From CAKSQF01 sp964582375 (lineage in GTDB: Bacteria; Bacillota; Clostridia; Oscillospirales; CAG-272), in the NCBI GenBank assembly GCA_964582375.1, contig CAZORL010000005.1, positions 1 through 64,000 on the forward strand: 64,000 nt of DNA, written 5' to 3'. The translations under genes and the position numbers were made by a program. Each line of letters begins with the position of its first letter. The stretch's first letter is position 1. Shown here piece after piece: positions 1 through 8,464 of the stretch. The notes under the pieces are model-generated. The model ran no database searches, had not been told where the DNA came from, and was given only the letters and a program-made list of their open reading frames with translations.

Positions 1-91
1 TGTTGCCTGCCTTAACTTCTTCTGCCGAAACGGTCAGAGCGAAGGTTGCGATCATCATGATCGCGAGAATGAGTGAAAGAATCTTTTTCAT
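1..91 (-). CDS. Secreted protein, N-terminal fragment (cut by window edge)
   Basis: Only the first 30 codons are inside the window. They read MKKILSLILAIMMIATFALT followed by VSAEEVKAGN: two lysines, a hydrophobic stretch and a small-residue cleavage site (VSA-EE), so a Sec signal peptide is clear. A strong SD sequence (AAGGAAGGAAG on the minus strand, about 98-109) precedes the ATG at 91. It lies downstream of, and on the same strand as, the lipoprotein gene 161-931, with a 69-bp gap. Nothing can be said about the mature protein. Confidence 0.7.
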   Translation of the reverse strand, partial: MKKILSLILAIMMIATFALTVSAEEVKAGN

Positions 92-160
92 GATTTTCTT
101 CCTTCCTTAAAATGTTTTTTCTTAAAAGGAGCACTGTCCATTTAATTCGGGTTTAAGTAA

Positions 161-931
161 TCAGTTCAGAGCGGTGAACTTGAGATCCCAGAACTCGCCC
201 CAGCTCTCGTAGTCATAGAGAACCTTCGAGCAAACGCCGATCATGTTGCCGTACTCGGCAAAGCTGAGACCCGAACGAGTGTCGAGCAGGAGGTCGTTGA
301 TGTAGAACTCAACAGTGCCTGCAACGGTATCTACGATGATCTTCATTGTTGCGGGGCCATCATCGATCAGACTGAGCTGGTCTTTGTTGATCTCGTCCCA
401 AAGGTCAAAGTGTCCGGGGTTGGCGCAGTTTGCGGGGTTTCTGGTGTTGGTGATGAAAAGTCTGTAGTAGTCGAAGTTCTCAAGAAGCTTACCGTCGCCG
501 TCGACATCCTTGCCGGCGTAGATAATGCCCCATTCGGGAGACTGTCCCCAGTAGGAGGTGACCTCAAGCGAATACTTGGTTACGCCTTCCGGAACATAGC
601 CGTCACCGATCGGAATGATCGCAGGGTTCGGCTGTTCAAAGTCGGTGCACAGATAGTGTCCGGTCGCCTTGTCAAAGAACCACATGCCTGAATAGACCTG
701 ATCATCGGGAACCTCGACCTCGGTATCTTCCTCTTCGGTCTCGGGAGCGGTGGTTGCGGGTCCCACGGGAGCGGTGGTGGTCTGCGCGGGTTTTGCAGAA
801 GTGTTTGCTGCAGTTGTCTTATTAGCAGCTTCGGTGGTCGTCGTGCTGTTATCTCCGCTGTCACATGCTGCCATCGACAGTGCCATTGCGGCAATGAGAA
901 GCGATGATACGATAATTTTTGTGAGTTTCAT
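161..931 (-). CDS. Secreted lipoprotein with concanavalin-like fold (predicted)
   Basis: 256 residues. The N-terminus is a lipoprotein signal with lipobox LSMAAC (Cys at about residue 23), so the protein is predicted to be lipidated and held on the outer face of the membrane. A Thr/Ala/Pro-rich linker with acidic patch (about 28-76) leads to one globular domain of about 175 residues. That domain has beta-rich segments and a late strand motif (TVEFYINDLLLDTRSG) as seen in laminin-G/concanavalin-like sugar-binding domains; this is fold-level resemblance only. The SD AAAGGAG lies 8-9 nt before the ATG at 931. A promoter is readable upstream. The substrate or ligand is unknown. Confidence 0.75.
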   Translation of the reverse strand: MKLTKIIVSSLLIAAMALSMAACDSGDNSTTTTEAANKTTAANTSAKPAQTTTAPVGPATTAPETEEEDTEVEVPDDQVYSGMWFFDKATGHYLCTDFEQPNPAIIPIGDGYVPEGVTKYSLEVTSYWGQSPEWGIIYAGKDVDGDGKLLENFDYYRLFITNTRNPANCANPGHFDLWDEINKDQLSLIDDGPATMKIIVDTVAGTVEFYINDLLLDTRSGLSFAEYGNMIGVCSKVLYDYESWGEFWDLKFTALN

Positions 932-964
932 GTTAAAACTCTCCTTTCGTTTTTACTTGAGAAA

Positions 965-993
965 ATTATATCACATTATATTATAAATGTCAA
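965..993 (-). promoter_or_regulatory. Sigma-A type promoter of the lipoprotein gene
   Basis: On the minus strand TTGACA (988-993) and TATAAT (965-970) are separated by 17 bp, a perfect consensus match, about 34 bp before the start codon at 931. Confidence 0.75.
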
Positions 994-1182
994 CTGTTTT
1001 TTTGTGCAAAAATTGGACGCATTTTTTATGTTATCCGCAAACAAGCGGATAGTTGGGAATCTTTTGTGCAAATTTCTGCCAATGCTTGAGAAAAGCGGAG
1101 CAGTTGGATGCGATCGATATTTGATCATTTGATCGACCCGAAAAATAATCGACGAATTTGTTCAAAAATTTTGCAAATGGAC

Positions 1183-1212
1183 TTGACAAAAGCAGGTCAA
1201 AAGAGGTATAAT
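1183..1212 (+). promoter_or_regulatory. Sigma-A type promoter of the DUF1846 gene
   Basis: TTGACA (1183-1188), an 18-bp spacer and TATAAT (1207-1212), about 40 bp before the ATG at 1253. The rest of the 932-1252 gap holds the divergent promoter at 965-993 and a small hairpin, TATCCGC/GCGGATA (1032-1051), of unknown meaning. Confidence 0.7.
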
Positions 1213-1252
1213 ATAAGAAGTTTGAAGAACCAACCCGAAAGGAAAAAATATT

Positions 1253-2734
1253 ATGAAGATCGGATTTGACAGTCAGCTTTACATGGAAAAACAGACTGCG
1301 CACATTTTGGAGAGGATATCTCTCTTTGATAACAAGCTATACCTCGAATTCGGAGGCAAGATCTTTGACGATCTTCATGCGTCGAGAGTGCTCCCCGGCT
1401 TTGACCCGAACGGCAAGATCAAACTGCTCTATCAGCTCCGCGACAAGGCGGAGATAATATTTTGCATCAGTGCCGACGACATCGAGAAAAACAAGATGCG
1501 CGGTGACATCGGCATCACATACGACATGGAGGTCATCCGTCTGATCGGTCTGATCTCGAAGATGGATATATATGTCGGCTCGGTAGTCATTACTCAGTAT
1601 TCGGGACAGCCTGCGGTCGATGCATTCCGTGCGCGTCTTGACATGATGGGCATAAAGCACTACACTCATTATGTGATCCCGGGATATCCCGCGAACATCA
1701 GCAGGATAGTCAGCGAAGAGGGCTACGGCAAGAATGATTACATAGAGACCACCCGCCCACTCGTTGTCGTGACCGCGCCCGGTCCGGGAAGCGGCAAGCT
1801 CGCAACCTGTCTGTCACAGCTCTATCACGAGTATAAGAGGGGCAGGGTAGCGGGATATGCGAAGTTCGAAACCTTCCCTATATGGAATTTGCCGCTCAAG
1901 CATCCGGTCAACCTCGCATACGAGGCGGCAACTGCCGATCTGCAGGATGTAAACATGATCGACCCGTTCCATCTTGACGCATACGGCATCTCGACGGTCA
2001 ACTACAACCGCGACATCGAGGCATTCCCCGTTTTGCGCACGATACTCACGCAGGTCACCGGCAATCCCGATTTCTATCGTTCGCCGACCGATATGGGGGT
2101 CAATATGGCAGGATATTGCATCACCGACAACGACGCCGTCTGTGCGGCAGCGCGTGCTGAGATAATCAGACGTTTCTTCAGGGCGGCGTGCGATGTTCGT
2201 CTCGGTAAGGAAAAAGAGAGCACGCTCGACAAGATCGTGAACATCATCAGACAGCTGAACATCACCGACGAAGAGCGCGCTGTCGTTCCTGCGGCACGTC
2301 GCAAAGCCGAAGAAAGTGATTCCCCTGCAGCTGCCATCGAGCTTTCCGACGGCAGGGTCGTCACGGGACGCATGACCAAGCTTATGTCGGCATCGGCATC
2401 GGTGGTCGTGAACTCGGTCAAAGTGCTGGCAGGTCTTGATGACAAGATCATGTTGATCTCGCCGATCGTTCTTGAGCCGATACTTAATCTTAAAAAGGAT
2501 ATCCTCGGCAGTGCAAGCCCGGTATTAAAGCTTGACGACGTGCTGACAGCATTGTCGATCTGCGCGGCGACCAATCCCACGGCTGCCATCGCCGTCAGCC
2601 ATCTCACCGAGCTTCGCGGATGCGATATGCACTCGACTCGTATGCTCAGAAGCGGCGATGAGGGCACGCTGCGCAAACTCGGCATCAATCTCACCTGCGA
2701 GCCGATCTTCCCCGCAAAGGATTATATGCTCTGA
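1253..2734 (+). CDS. DUF1846 (UPF0371) family protein
   Basis: 493 residues, the usual length for the family. It starts MKIGFDSQLYMEKQTAHILE, the hallmark N-terminus of DUF1846, and contains the nucleotide-binding-looking segment VVVTAPGPGSGKLATCLSQL at about 165-184. Crystal structures exist for the family, but its biochemical role is not settled. The P-loop-like GPGSGK suggests phosphate or nucleotide binding (inference). The gene stands alone, with its own promoter and a terminator at 2791-2826 shared with the convergent gene. SD AAAGGA. Confidence 0.9.
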   Translation: MKIGFDSQLYMEKQTAHILERISLFDNKLYLEFGGKIFDDLHASRVLPGFDPNGKIKLLYQLRDKAEIIFCISADDIEKNKMRGDIGITYDMEVIRLIGLISKMDIYVGSVVITQYSGQPAVDAFRARLDMMGIKHYTHYVIPGYPANISRIVSEEGYGKNDYIETTRPLVVVTAPGPGSGKLATCLSQLYHEYKRGRVAGYAKFETFPIWNLPLKHPVNLAYEAATADLQDVNMIDPFHLDAYGISTVNYNRDIEAFPVLRTILTQVTGNPDFYRSPTDMGVNMAGYCITDNDAVCAAARAEIIRRFFRAACDVRLGKEKESTLDKIVNIIRQLNITDEERAVVPAARRKAEESDSPAAAIELSDGRVVTGRMTKLMSASASVVVNSVKVLAGLDDKIMLISPIVLEPILNLKKDILGSASPVLKLDDVLTALSICAATNPTAAIAVSHLTELRGCDMHSTRMLRSGDEGTLRKLGINLTCEPIFPAKDYML

Positions 2735-2790
2735 TCCGATCGCTGCATATTTTATATATTATATAAACATCCCACTTACTTTTTACACAA

Positions 2791-2826
2791 ATAACACGGC
2801 TGTCTTTGATGAGGCAGCCGTGTTAT
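2791..2826. terminator. Bidirectional intrinsic terminator between convergent genes
   Basis: Perfect 12-bp stem ATAACACGGCTG (2791-2802) / CAGCCGTGTTAT (2815-2826) with a 12-nt loop. It is flanked by T-rich DNA on both sides and lies between the ends of the genes at 1253-2734 and 2830-4458. Confidence 0.75.
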
Positions 2827-2829
2827 CGT

Positions 2830-4458
2830 TTATTTGGGATCTTCGAGTTTTGTAATCAGTTCGGGGAGGGTGTGTTTGCCGAAAATTATCAGGTCAGCGT
2901 CGCCGACAACGAGGCAGGGGACGCTCATTACATTGAATTTTTCGCGAAGATCGGGGAAAAGGCGTGCGTCGTACACATCGGCGCGGCATCCTTTTGCGAG
3001 TGCGAGCGTCTCTGCGGCATGGACTGTCTCGGGACAATTGGAGCATGAGAGTGTCACGAGCACGCAAAGATCGGGCAGATCGTCGAGATTATCGATACGC
3101 GCCTTCGTTTTTTCATCGATCGGTGCCGATCTGCCTCCGACAGCGCATATTGCCAGCACGAAGGGGGTCAATTCATGACCGCTCGGGATGCCGTGGAATG
3201 CGATGCCCGAAAATGTTCGGTTCGCACGAAGTATTCGAACGCAGGGCAGATGTTCTTCACACCCGTTATTGTCACATTTTTTTACCGATATTTTGCTCGA
3301 GAGCAGAGCGATCTGCTCGATATAGTCGCAAAGTGCCGCCGAATGCTCGCCGTTATCGAGGCAAAGTTCGAGGCACACATCGCTTTTCATGCCGTCAAAC
3401 AGCTCGGACAGCTCTTTTTTCATTTTTTCATCAAATATTTCGGCAGACGATGCTTTGTCAGCGAACTTTTGCCTTGGACGGTCGGAGATCTTTAGTTTCT
3501 CACGCATTTTTGCGATATATTTTTCAAGTGCGGTCGAGGCTGCCGCTCCGTCGCCGACGGCAGTCACGACCTGTCGCAGATCCTTTTGACAAAGATCGCC
3601 TGCGGCGTAGATGCCATCGGTCTTTGTTTTGCCGCTTCTGTCGGTCACGACATATCCGTATTTGTCGATCTCGGCGACGCCCTCGAGCAGTCTCGACTCG
3701 GGCGCGTATCCGACAAAGACGAACACGCCGATAAAATCGCCCTCTTTTGCCGCCTTGCGCGTGATCTGCCCTGTTTTGTTGTTTTTATAGGTTATGACTC
3801 TCGGGAGATCGTCACCGCAAAGCTCGACGATCTCGGTGTTTGTAAGCACGGTTATTTTGTCGTTTGCACGGACGGTGTCGGCGATCGAGCGTGCGCAGGT
3901 GAAATCGTCCTCGCGTACAAGCATGGTTATGCTTTTGGCGTATCTTGTCAGAAAGAGCGACTCCTCCGCTGCGGCAAAACCGCCTCCGATCACATAGATC
4001 TCTTTTCCGTCGAAAAATTCGCCGTCGCAGGTCGCACAGTATGCCACGCCGCGTCCGCGGAATTTGTCCTCGCCGTGAAATCCGAGCACACGCGGGTGCG
4101 CACCGGTGGCGACGATCACGCCGATTGTGCGGAATGTGCCGATGCTTGATCTGACTGTTTTGATATCGCCGTCCGCATCGATGCTCGTCACCCTTCCGAT
4201 TCGAAGTTCTGCACCGAACGCTTCCGCCTGCGCGCGCATCCTCTCCCCGAGCTTCTCTCCGCTCTCGCTCATGATGCCCGGGTAGTTCACGATCTCGGCT
4301 GTGATCTTGATCTGTCCGCCGAATGCGTCCGCCTCGAGCAGGAGAACATTGTAACGTGCTCTTGCGAGATATATCGCCGCCGTAAGTCCTGCAGGACCGC
4401 CGCCGACGATCACGGCGTCGTATATTTCTTTTTGGTCTTTTTGACTTATTTCTTCCAT
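2830..4458 (-). CDS. Thioredoxin reductase-like flavoprotein with C-terminal AhpF-NTD-like domain
   Basis: 542 residues. Residues 1-315 form a thioredoxin-reductase module: FAD site GGGPAG (19-24), redox-active CATC (C141, C144), a second Rossmann motif (VIGGGF) and a C-terminal FAD motif (GIYAAGDLC). The last 200 residues resemble the double-thioredoxin-fold N-terminal domain of AhpF, with one active CSNC motif (C472, C475) in the second fold. In classical AhpF this domain comes first; here it is last. It follows ahpC by 30 bp and is very likely its NAD(P)H-dependent reductase: electrons would pass FAD to CATC to CSNC to AhpC. Cytoplasmic. SD GGCGG. Function is inferred from domains and neighbour. 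Confidence 0.85.
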   Translation of the reverse strand: MEEISQKDQKEIYDAVIVGGGPAGLTAAIYLARARYNVLLLEADAFGGQIKITAEIVNYPGIMSESGEKLGERMRAQAEAFGAELRIGRVTSIDADGDIKTVRSSIGTFRTIGVIVATGAHPRVLGFHGEDKFRGRGVAYCATCDGEFFDGKEIYVIGGGFAAAEESLFLTRYAKSITMLVREDDFTCARSIADTVRANDKITVLTNTEIVELCGDDLPRVITYKNNKTGQITRKAAKEGDFIGVFVFVGYAPESRLLEGVAEIDKYGYVVTDRSGKTKTDGIYAAGDLCQKDLRQVVTAVGDGAAASTALEKYIAKMREKLKISDRPRQKFADKASSAEIFDEKMKKELSELFDGMKSDVCLELCLDNGEHSAALCDYIEQIALLSSKISVKKCDNNGCEEHLPCVRILRANRTFSGIAFHGIPSGHELTPFVLAICAVGGRSAPIDEKTKARIDNLDDLPDLCVLVTLSCSNCPETVHAAETLALAKGCRADVYDARLFPDLREKFNVMSVPCLVVGDADLIIFGKHTLPELITKLEDPK

Positions 4459-4488
4459 TTTATTATAGCCGCCTTTTCTCGGTAAATA

Positions 4489-5052
4489 TCAGAGCTTGCC
4501 GACAAGGTCAAGGCTCGGGGATAGCGTTTCGTCACCCGATTGCCAATTGGCAGGGCAGACCTTGTCACCGTGCTCGGCGACGAATTTGCAGGCGGAGAGC
4601 TTTCGAAGCAGTTCGGCGGCGTTTCTGCCCACGCCGCCCGCACTTATCTCGAGTGCGCACACTTTAAGCTCGGGCGAGATTATCACACTTCCGCGCTCCG
4701 CCATGCCGTCAGTCTCGATGAGCAGATCGAGCGATCTTGTCAGGGCGTGCGTCGGGTCGGCGAGCATGGGGAACTCGAGCCTTGATATTCGCTCAGAGTG
4801 ATCGTGCCACGCCTTGTGGACAAAGTGACTGTCGGTGGACACCGAATAGATCTCGCATCCCTCGCGCCTGAATCTTTCATAATGCTCCTGCATATCGACA
4901 AGTTCGGTCGGGCAAACGAAGGTGAAATCGGCCGGGTAGAAGAACAAAATGCTCCACCTGCCGCGAAGGTCGTTGCGAGTTACGGTCTTAAATTCGTCAT
5001 TTTGATAAGCGGTCAGCGAAAAATCGCAAAGCTCTCTTCCGATAATTGACAT
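4489..5052 (-). CDS. ahpC: Alkyl hydroperoxide reductase subunit C (2-Cys peroxiredoxin)
   Basis: 187 residues, the family length. It reduces H2O2, organic peroxides and peroxynitrite. The peroxidatic cysteine is in FVCPTE (C47) and the resolving cysteine in KVCPANW (C166), matching the AhpC C46/C165 pair. It starts MSIIGREL with SD GGAGG. It is the first gene of a two-gene operon with the AhpF-like flavoprotein. A regulator binding site would be expected upstream, but I could not recognise a clear PerR box. Confidence 0.95.
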   Translation of the reverse strand: MSIIGRELCDFSLTAYQNDEFKTVTRNDLRGRWSILFFYPADFTFVCPTELVDMQEHYERFRREGCEIYSVSTDSHFVHKAWHDHSERISRLEFPMLADPTHALTRSLDLLIETDGMAERGSVIISPELKVCALEISAGGVGRNAAELLRKLSACKFVAEHGDKVCPANWQSGDETLSPSLDLVGKL

Positions 5053-5169
5053 GATACTTTTACCTCCAATGTGAATGTGTGATGATTATTGTCAATATAT
5101 CGATTTTTTATGCATGTGCGAAAGATTGTAAAAGTTATTTGAATTTTGAACAAAATGAGCAAAATACTC

Positions 5170-5197
5170 TTGACAAAACGCAAAAAATGATTAAAAT
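5170..5197 (+). promoter_or_regulatory. Putative sigma-A promoter of rny
   Basis: TTGACA (5170-5175), 16-bp spacer, TAAAAT (5192-5197). This would give a leader of about 120 nt before the TTG start of rny. No known leader motif was recognised in it. Confidence 0.5.
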
Positions 5198-5322
5198 ATA
5201 CAATGTGATAATTTGCAGATCAAGTGGATGAATTTTCGTTTGTTCACCATTTCTCATATTTTTCATGAAATTTTTATCCGAATTTTGAATTCAAACACAA
5301 AAAACAAGGAGGTGCAGGCAAT

Positions 5323-6876
5323 TTGGAAAAATTTCTTATAGGCGGCGCGGCAGGACTGGTCCTCGGCTTGCTCGTATGCGGAATTATTTACATGATCTTC
5401 CGCAAAAGGGCGAGAGTTGCAAGCGAAAAGATTGCAAAAGCCGATGACGAGGCAAAAAGGATCGTTGACGAAGCGGTCAGAACTGCCGAGACTAAAAAGA
5501 AAGAAGCGCTTCTCGAAGCCAAGGAAGAGATAGTCCGTTCGAACAAAGAGTTCGAAAAGGAAGTACGCGATCGCAGAGCTGAGCTTACCAAGATGGAAAG
5601 ACGCTATGCGACCAAAGAAGAACAGCTCGACAAAAAGAGCGACAATCTCGATCGTAAGGATGAGGCACTTGATAAAAAGATCAAAGAGACAGAAACACTC
5701 AAGGCGGATATCGAAAAGCTGAAGGAAGAACAACTCGCAAGGCTTGAAACGATATCGGGCTACACGGTCGAACAGGCAAAGGCGGAGATCGTTAAGCAGA
5801 TCGAAGAAGAGGCACGCTATCAGTCGGCAATGAAGCTTGCCGAGATCGATGCAGAGCTTAAAGAGGAGGCAGACGAGAGGGCAAGAAATATCATTTCGCA
5901 GTCGATATCGAGACTTGCGTCCGATTTCGTGTCCGAGGTGTCGGTCACATCGGTCGCTCTGCCCAGCGATGAAATGAAGGGCAGGATCATCGGACGCGAG
6001 GGACGTAACATCCGTGCGGTTGAGGCACTTACGGGTGTTGACCTGATCATCGACGACACGCCCGAGGCGATCACAGTATCCTGCTTTGACCCGGTTCGCC
6101 GCGAGGTCGCAAGACTTGCACTCGAAAAGCTTGTCGCGGACGGAAGAATCCATCCGACACGCATCGAGGAAACGGTCGAAAAGGCAAAGAAAGAGGTCGA
6201 ACAGTCGATCAAACAGGCAGGCGAGCAGGCAATATTCGAGACAGGCATCCACGGCATCAATCCCGAGCTTGTCAAGCTCCTCGGCAGACTTCGCTATCGT
6301 ACAAGCTACGGTCAGAACGTGCTCAATCACTCGATCGAGGTTGCGTTCCTGTCGGGTATGATCGCAAGCGAAATGGGCGTCAATTCGGATCTTGCCAAGC
6401 GTGCGGGACTTCTGCATGATATCGGCAAGGCGGTCACGCACGAGGTCGAGGGCAGTCACGCCATCATCGGTGCGGATATCGCTCGTAAATACAAGGAAAA
6501 TCGCGAGATCATTCACGCGATCGAGGCACACCACGCAGACGTCGAGCCGAAGACGGTCATTGCGTTCATCGTTCAGGCGGCTGACGCAATTTCCGCCGCA
6601 AGACCGGGCGCACGCCGCGAAAATCTCGAAAATTACATCAAGCGTTTGCAAAAGCTCGAGGAGATCGCATCCGCTCATCCGGGTGTCGAGAAATCCTTCG
6701 CCATTCAGGCGGGCAGAGAAGTGCGCATCATGGTAAAGCCCGAGGAGATCAACGATCAGCAGATGGTCCTCATTGCACACGATGTCGCAAGACAGATCGA
6801 GTCGGAGCTTAAATATCCGGGTCAGATCAAGATCACCGTTGTGAGAGAGTCTCGCGCCGGAGATATCGCAAAATAA
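5323..6876 (+). CDS. rny: Ribonuclease Y
   Basis: 517 residues, normal for RNase Y, the membrane-anchored endoribonuclease that starts mRNA decay in many Firmicutes. In order: an N-terminal membrane segment (residues 3-24), a long charged coiled coil (about 25-190), a KH RNA-binding domain with IIGREGRNIRAVEALTGVD (about 220-245), and an HD domain with LLHDIGK near residue 364 and an AHH(A)D motif downstream. Translation starts at TTG 5323, chosen because AGGAGG lies at 5307-5312 and the protein then begins directly with the anchor. The following genes are ymdB and spoVS, the same order as in Bacillus. Confidence 0.95.
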   Translation: MEKFLIGGAAGLVLGLLVCGIIYMIFRKRARVASEKIAKADDEAKRIVDEAVRTAETKKKEALLEAKEEIVRSNKEFEKEVRDRRAELTKMERRYATKEEQLDKKSDNLDRKDEALDKKIKETETLKADIEKLKEEQLARLETISGYTVEQAKAEIVKQIEEEARYQSAMKLAEIDAELKEEADERARNIISQSISRLASDFVSEVSVTSVALPSDEMKGRIIGREGRNIRAVEALTGVDLIIDDTPEAITVSCFDPVRREVARLALEKLVADGRIHPTRIEETVEKAKKEVEQSIKQAGEQAIFETGIHGINPELVKLLGRLRYRTSYGQNVLNHSIEVAFLSGMIASEMGVNSDLAKRAGLLHDIGKAVTHEVEGSHAIIGADIARKYKENREIIHAIEAHHADVEPKTVIAFIVQAADAISAARPGARRENLENYIKRLQKLEEIASAHPGVEKSFAIQAGREVRIMVKPEEINDQQMVLIAHDVARQIESELKYPGQIKITVVRESRAGDIAK

Positions 6877-6886
6877 TATTATTTTT

Positions 6887-6916
6887 CTCTCTCAAATGCT
6901 TTTGCATTTGAGAGAG
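6887..6916 (+). terminator. Hairpin after rny (CTCAAATGC type)
   Basis: Perfect 13-bp stem CTCTCTCAAATGC (6887-6899) / GCATTTGAGAGAG (6904-6916) with a TTTT loop. There is no strong T-run after it, so termination strength is uncertain. The stem shares its core with hairpins at 8276, 57243 and 63282. Confidence 0.6.
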
Positions 6917-7119
6917 TGTGATATTAAAAGGATGATGGGATCGACGATGTGTTGTGAATCGAACGCCATGGAAGCGGTTGGAGCAAGCCCCTCCCCTATC
7001 GACGGGCGTTTATTCCATAATATCGGCAGGTGAATGCCCAAATCTTCGCCGCACAAATATCTCGTATCTCATATCTCGCATCTCGTATCTGTTATCTTAC
7101 CGAAGGGAAAGCAAAAAAT
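6917..7119. repeat. Intergenic stretch with six tandem heptamers (TATCTCN)
   Basis: A 203-bp gap between rny and ymdB. Positions 7058-7099 are six consecutive 7-mers: TATCTCG, TATCTCA, TATCTCG, CATCTCG, TATCTGT, TATCTTA. The sequence before it (about 6930-7050) includes GGAGCAAGCCCCTCCCC and a few short palindromic pieces, looks non-coding, and may be a decayed interspersed element. An open frame runs through it into ymdB but has no SD and a repeat-derived sequence, so I do not count it as coding. Confidence 0.6.
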
Positions 7120-7896
7120 ATGTCAATAAGAGTTCTCTGTCTCGGGGACATCGTCGGCAACCTCGGCACAAATAAGGTCTGCCGCGAGCTTTGGAATGTC
7201 AGACGAAAGCTGAATATCGATCTTGTTGTCGCCAACGGCGAGAATGCCGAGCCGGGAAACGGTCTGCTTCGCTCGAGTGCCGATCGCCTGCTTGCTTACG
7301 GTGTCGATGTCATCACATCCGGCAATCATATTTGGCAAAAAAAGGAAATGCATTCCTATCTTGACGAATGCAAATACATCCTGCGTCCCGCAAATTACCC
7401 CGATCGCACCCCCGGCGGCGGTGCGGTACTTTTGGACGCAAACGGCAAACGCGCACTCGTCATGAATGTGCAGGGGACGGTCTTCATGGAATCGCTTGCC
7501 GACCCGTTTGATACGGTCGATCGACTGCTTGAAAGGTACAAGGGCGAATATGACCTGTCGGTGCTTGATATCCACGCCGAGGCGACCTCCGAAAAGATCG
7601 CACTTGCGAGATATTTTGACGGCAGGATCAATGTGATCGTCGGTACGCACACACATGTGCAGACCGCTGACGAGCAGATATTGCCGCAGGGGAGCGGATA
7701 TATCACCGATCTCGGCATGTGCGGCGTGCAAAGCGGTGTGCTCGGAGTTGACGCTCGCTGCATTATCGATAAGTTTAGAACCAAAATGCCGACGAAGTTT
7801 TTGCATGCGGAGGGTGATCCGATCTGCTACGGTGCCATTTTTGACATAAATGACAAAAACGGCAAGGTGGAGCATGTAGAAAGAGTGCACTTTTAA
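7120..7896 (+). CDS. ymdB: YmdB family metallophosphoesterase
   Basis: 258 residues from the ATG at 7120. Phosphodiesterase of the calcineurin-like YmdB family; in Bacillus subtilis YmdB acts on 2',3'-cyclic nucleotides and affects biofilm and late-stage gene expression. Visible metal-site motifs: LGDIVGN near the N-terminus, ANGENAEPGNGL, TSGNHIW, IHAEATSEK and GTHTHVQTAD. A longer in-frame ATG at 7030 is rejected because the extra 30 residues come from the heptamer repeat. GAAGGGAAA at 7102-7110 serves as SD. It lies between rny and spoVS. Confidence 0.93.
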   Translation: MSIRVLCLGDIVGNLGTNKVCRELWNVRRKLNIDLVVANGENAEPGNGLLRSSADRLLAYGVDVITSGNHIWQKKEMHSYLDECKYILRPANYPDRTPGGGAVLLDANGKRALVMNVQGTVFMESLADPFDTVDRLLERYKGEYDLSVLDIHAEATSEKIALARYFDGRINVIVGTHTHVQTADEQILPQGSGYITDLGMCGVQSGVLGVDARCIIDKFRTKMPTKFLHAEGDPICYGAIFDINDKNGKVEHVERVHF

Positions 7897-7914
7897 CGAA
7901 AAACCTAAAATTAC

Positions 7915-7943
7915 TTGAAATTCTCTTTGTTTTTTGGTATAAT
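7915..7943 (+). promoter_or_regulatory. Promoter of spoVS
   Basis: TTGAAA (7915-7920), 17-bp spacer, TATAAT (7938-7943), 46 bp before the GTG start. It looks like sigma-A. I see no clear sigma-H motif, which drives spoVS in Bacillus. Confidence 0.6.
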
Positions 7944-7989
7944 AAGGGCAGTAGAGCTTCTGACATTATGAAAACAAAGGGGTGTTTAA

Positions 7990-8271
7990 GTGGATAATCT
8001 CAAAGTTTCGTCAAAATCGAATCCGAGCCTTGTTGCGGGTGCGATCGCGGGTATCATCAGAGAGCGCGAGAGCGTCGAGATACATGCGATAGGTGCAGGG
8101 GCGGTCAATCAGGCTGTGAAAGCTATTGCGGCGGCAAATCTCTATCTTGAGGATGACGGATTGTCGGTGTCATGCAAGCCGGCTTTTGCAATTGCAGATG
8201 TGGGCGGCGAGATCCGAACGGCGATGCGAATACTGATCGAACGCGATCGAATAACCGAAGTTGACGGATAA
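7990..8271 (+). CDS. spoVS: Stage V sporulation protein S
   Basis: 93 residues, close to the usual 86. A small Alba-like fold protein needed for late sporulation in Bacillus, although homologues also occur in non-spore-formers. Diagnostic segments: LKVSSKSNPSLVAGAIAG, IGAGAVNQAVKAIAAA and FADVGGEIRTA-like AIADVGGEIRTA. GTG start with SD AAAGGGGTG. Its own promoter precedes it and a terminator follows at once. Its position after ymdB is conserved. Confidence 0.93.
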   Translation: MDNLKVSSKSNPSLVAGAIAGIIRERESVEIHAIGAGAVNQAVKAIAAANLYLEDDGLSVSCKPAFAIADVGGEIRTAMRILIERDRITEVDG

Positions 8272-8275
8272 TGAT

Positions 8276-8322
8276 AAGCGACCGTCTCGGATGCAAGTGA
8301 TGCATTTGAGACAGTCGCTTTT
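8276..8322 (+). terminator. Intrinsic terminator of spoVS (CTCAAATGC type)
   Basis: A long stem. AAGCGAC (8276-8282) pairs with GTCGCTT (8314-8320), and GTCTCGGATGC (8284-8294) pairs with GCATTTGAGAC (8302-8312) using two G-U pairs. TTTTCTT follows. Confidence 0.85.
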
Positions 8323-8371
8323 CTTCTTGGTATTTTGTAAAGATTTTGACCGAGAAATTTACAAAAAGCTC

Positions 8372-8400
8372 TTTACAAAATGAGAAAAATATAGTATAAT
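8372..8400 (+). promoter_or_regulatory. Promoter of the Na/Pi symporter gene
   Basis: TTTACA (8372-8377), 17-bp spacer, TATAAT (8395-8400), 64 bp before the ATG. It probably also serves the downstream pyrH-polC run, since no other promoter is obvious. Confidence 0.7.
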
Positions 8401-8464
8401 GATTTTGATCGGATTTTTATCGATCGAACAAAACGGAATTTGAACAAAACGGAAGGACAGAGCC

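Noticed and set aside
5053..5120. Possible PerR box upstream of ahpC (ATTGACAATAATCAT on the minus strand)
   Set aside because: Too few matches to the TTATAAT-N-ATTATAA consensus to support a call.
5263..6780. Long open frame (505 codons) on the minus strand opposite rny
   Set aside because: It mirrors rny codon bias, has Cys/Arg/Asp-rich low-quality sequence and no SD. Similar shadows opposite dxr, purF, purM, fhs and carB were dropped for the same reason.
6954..7119. Open frames through the TATCTC heptamer repeat (including a longer start for ymdB at 7030)
   Set aside because: The amino acid sequence (repeated ISYL/ISR) is produced by the repeat. There is no SD at 7030, while the start at 7120 gives the normal YmdB N-terminus.
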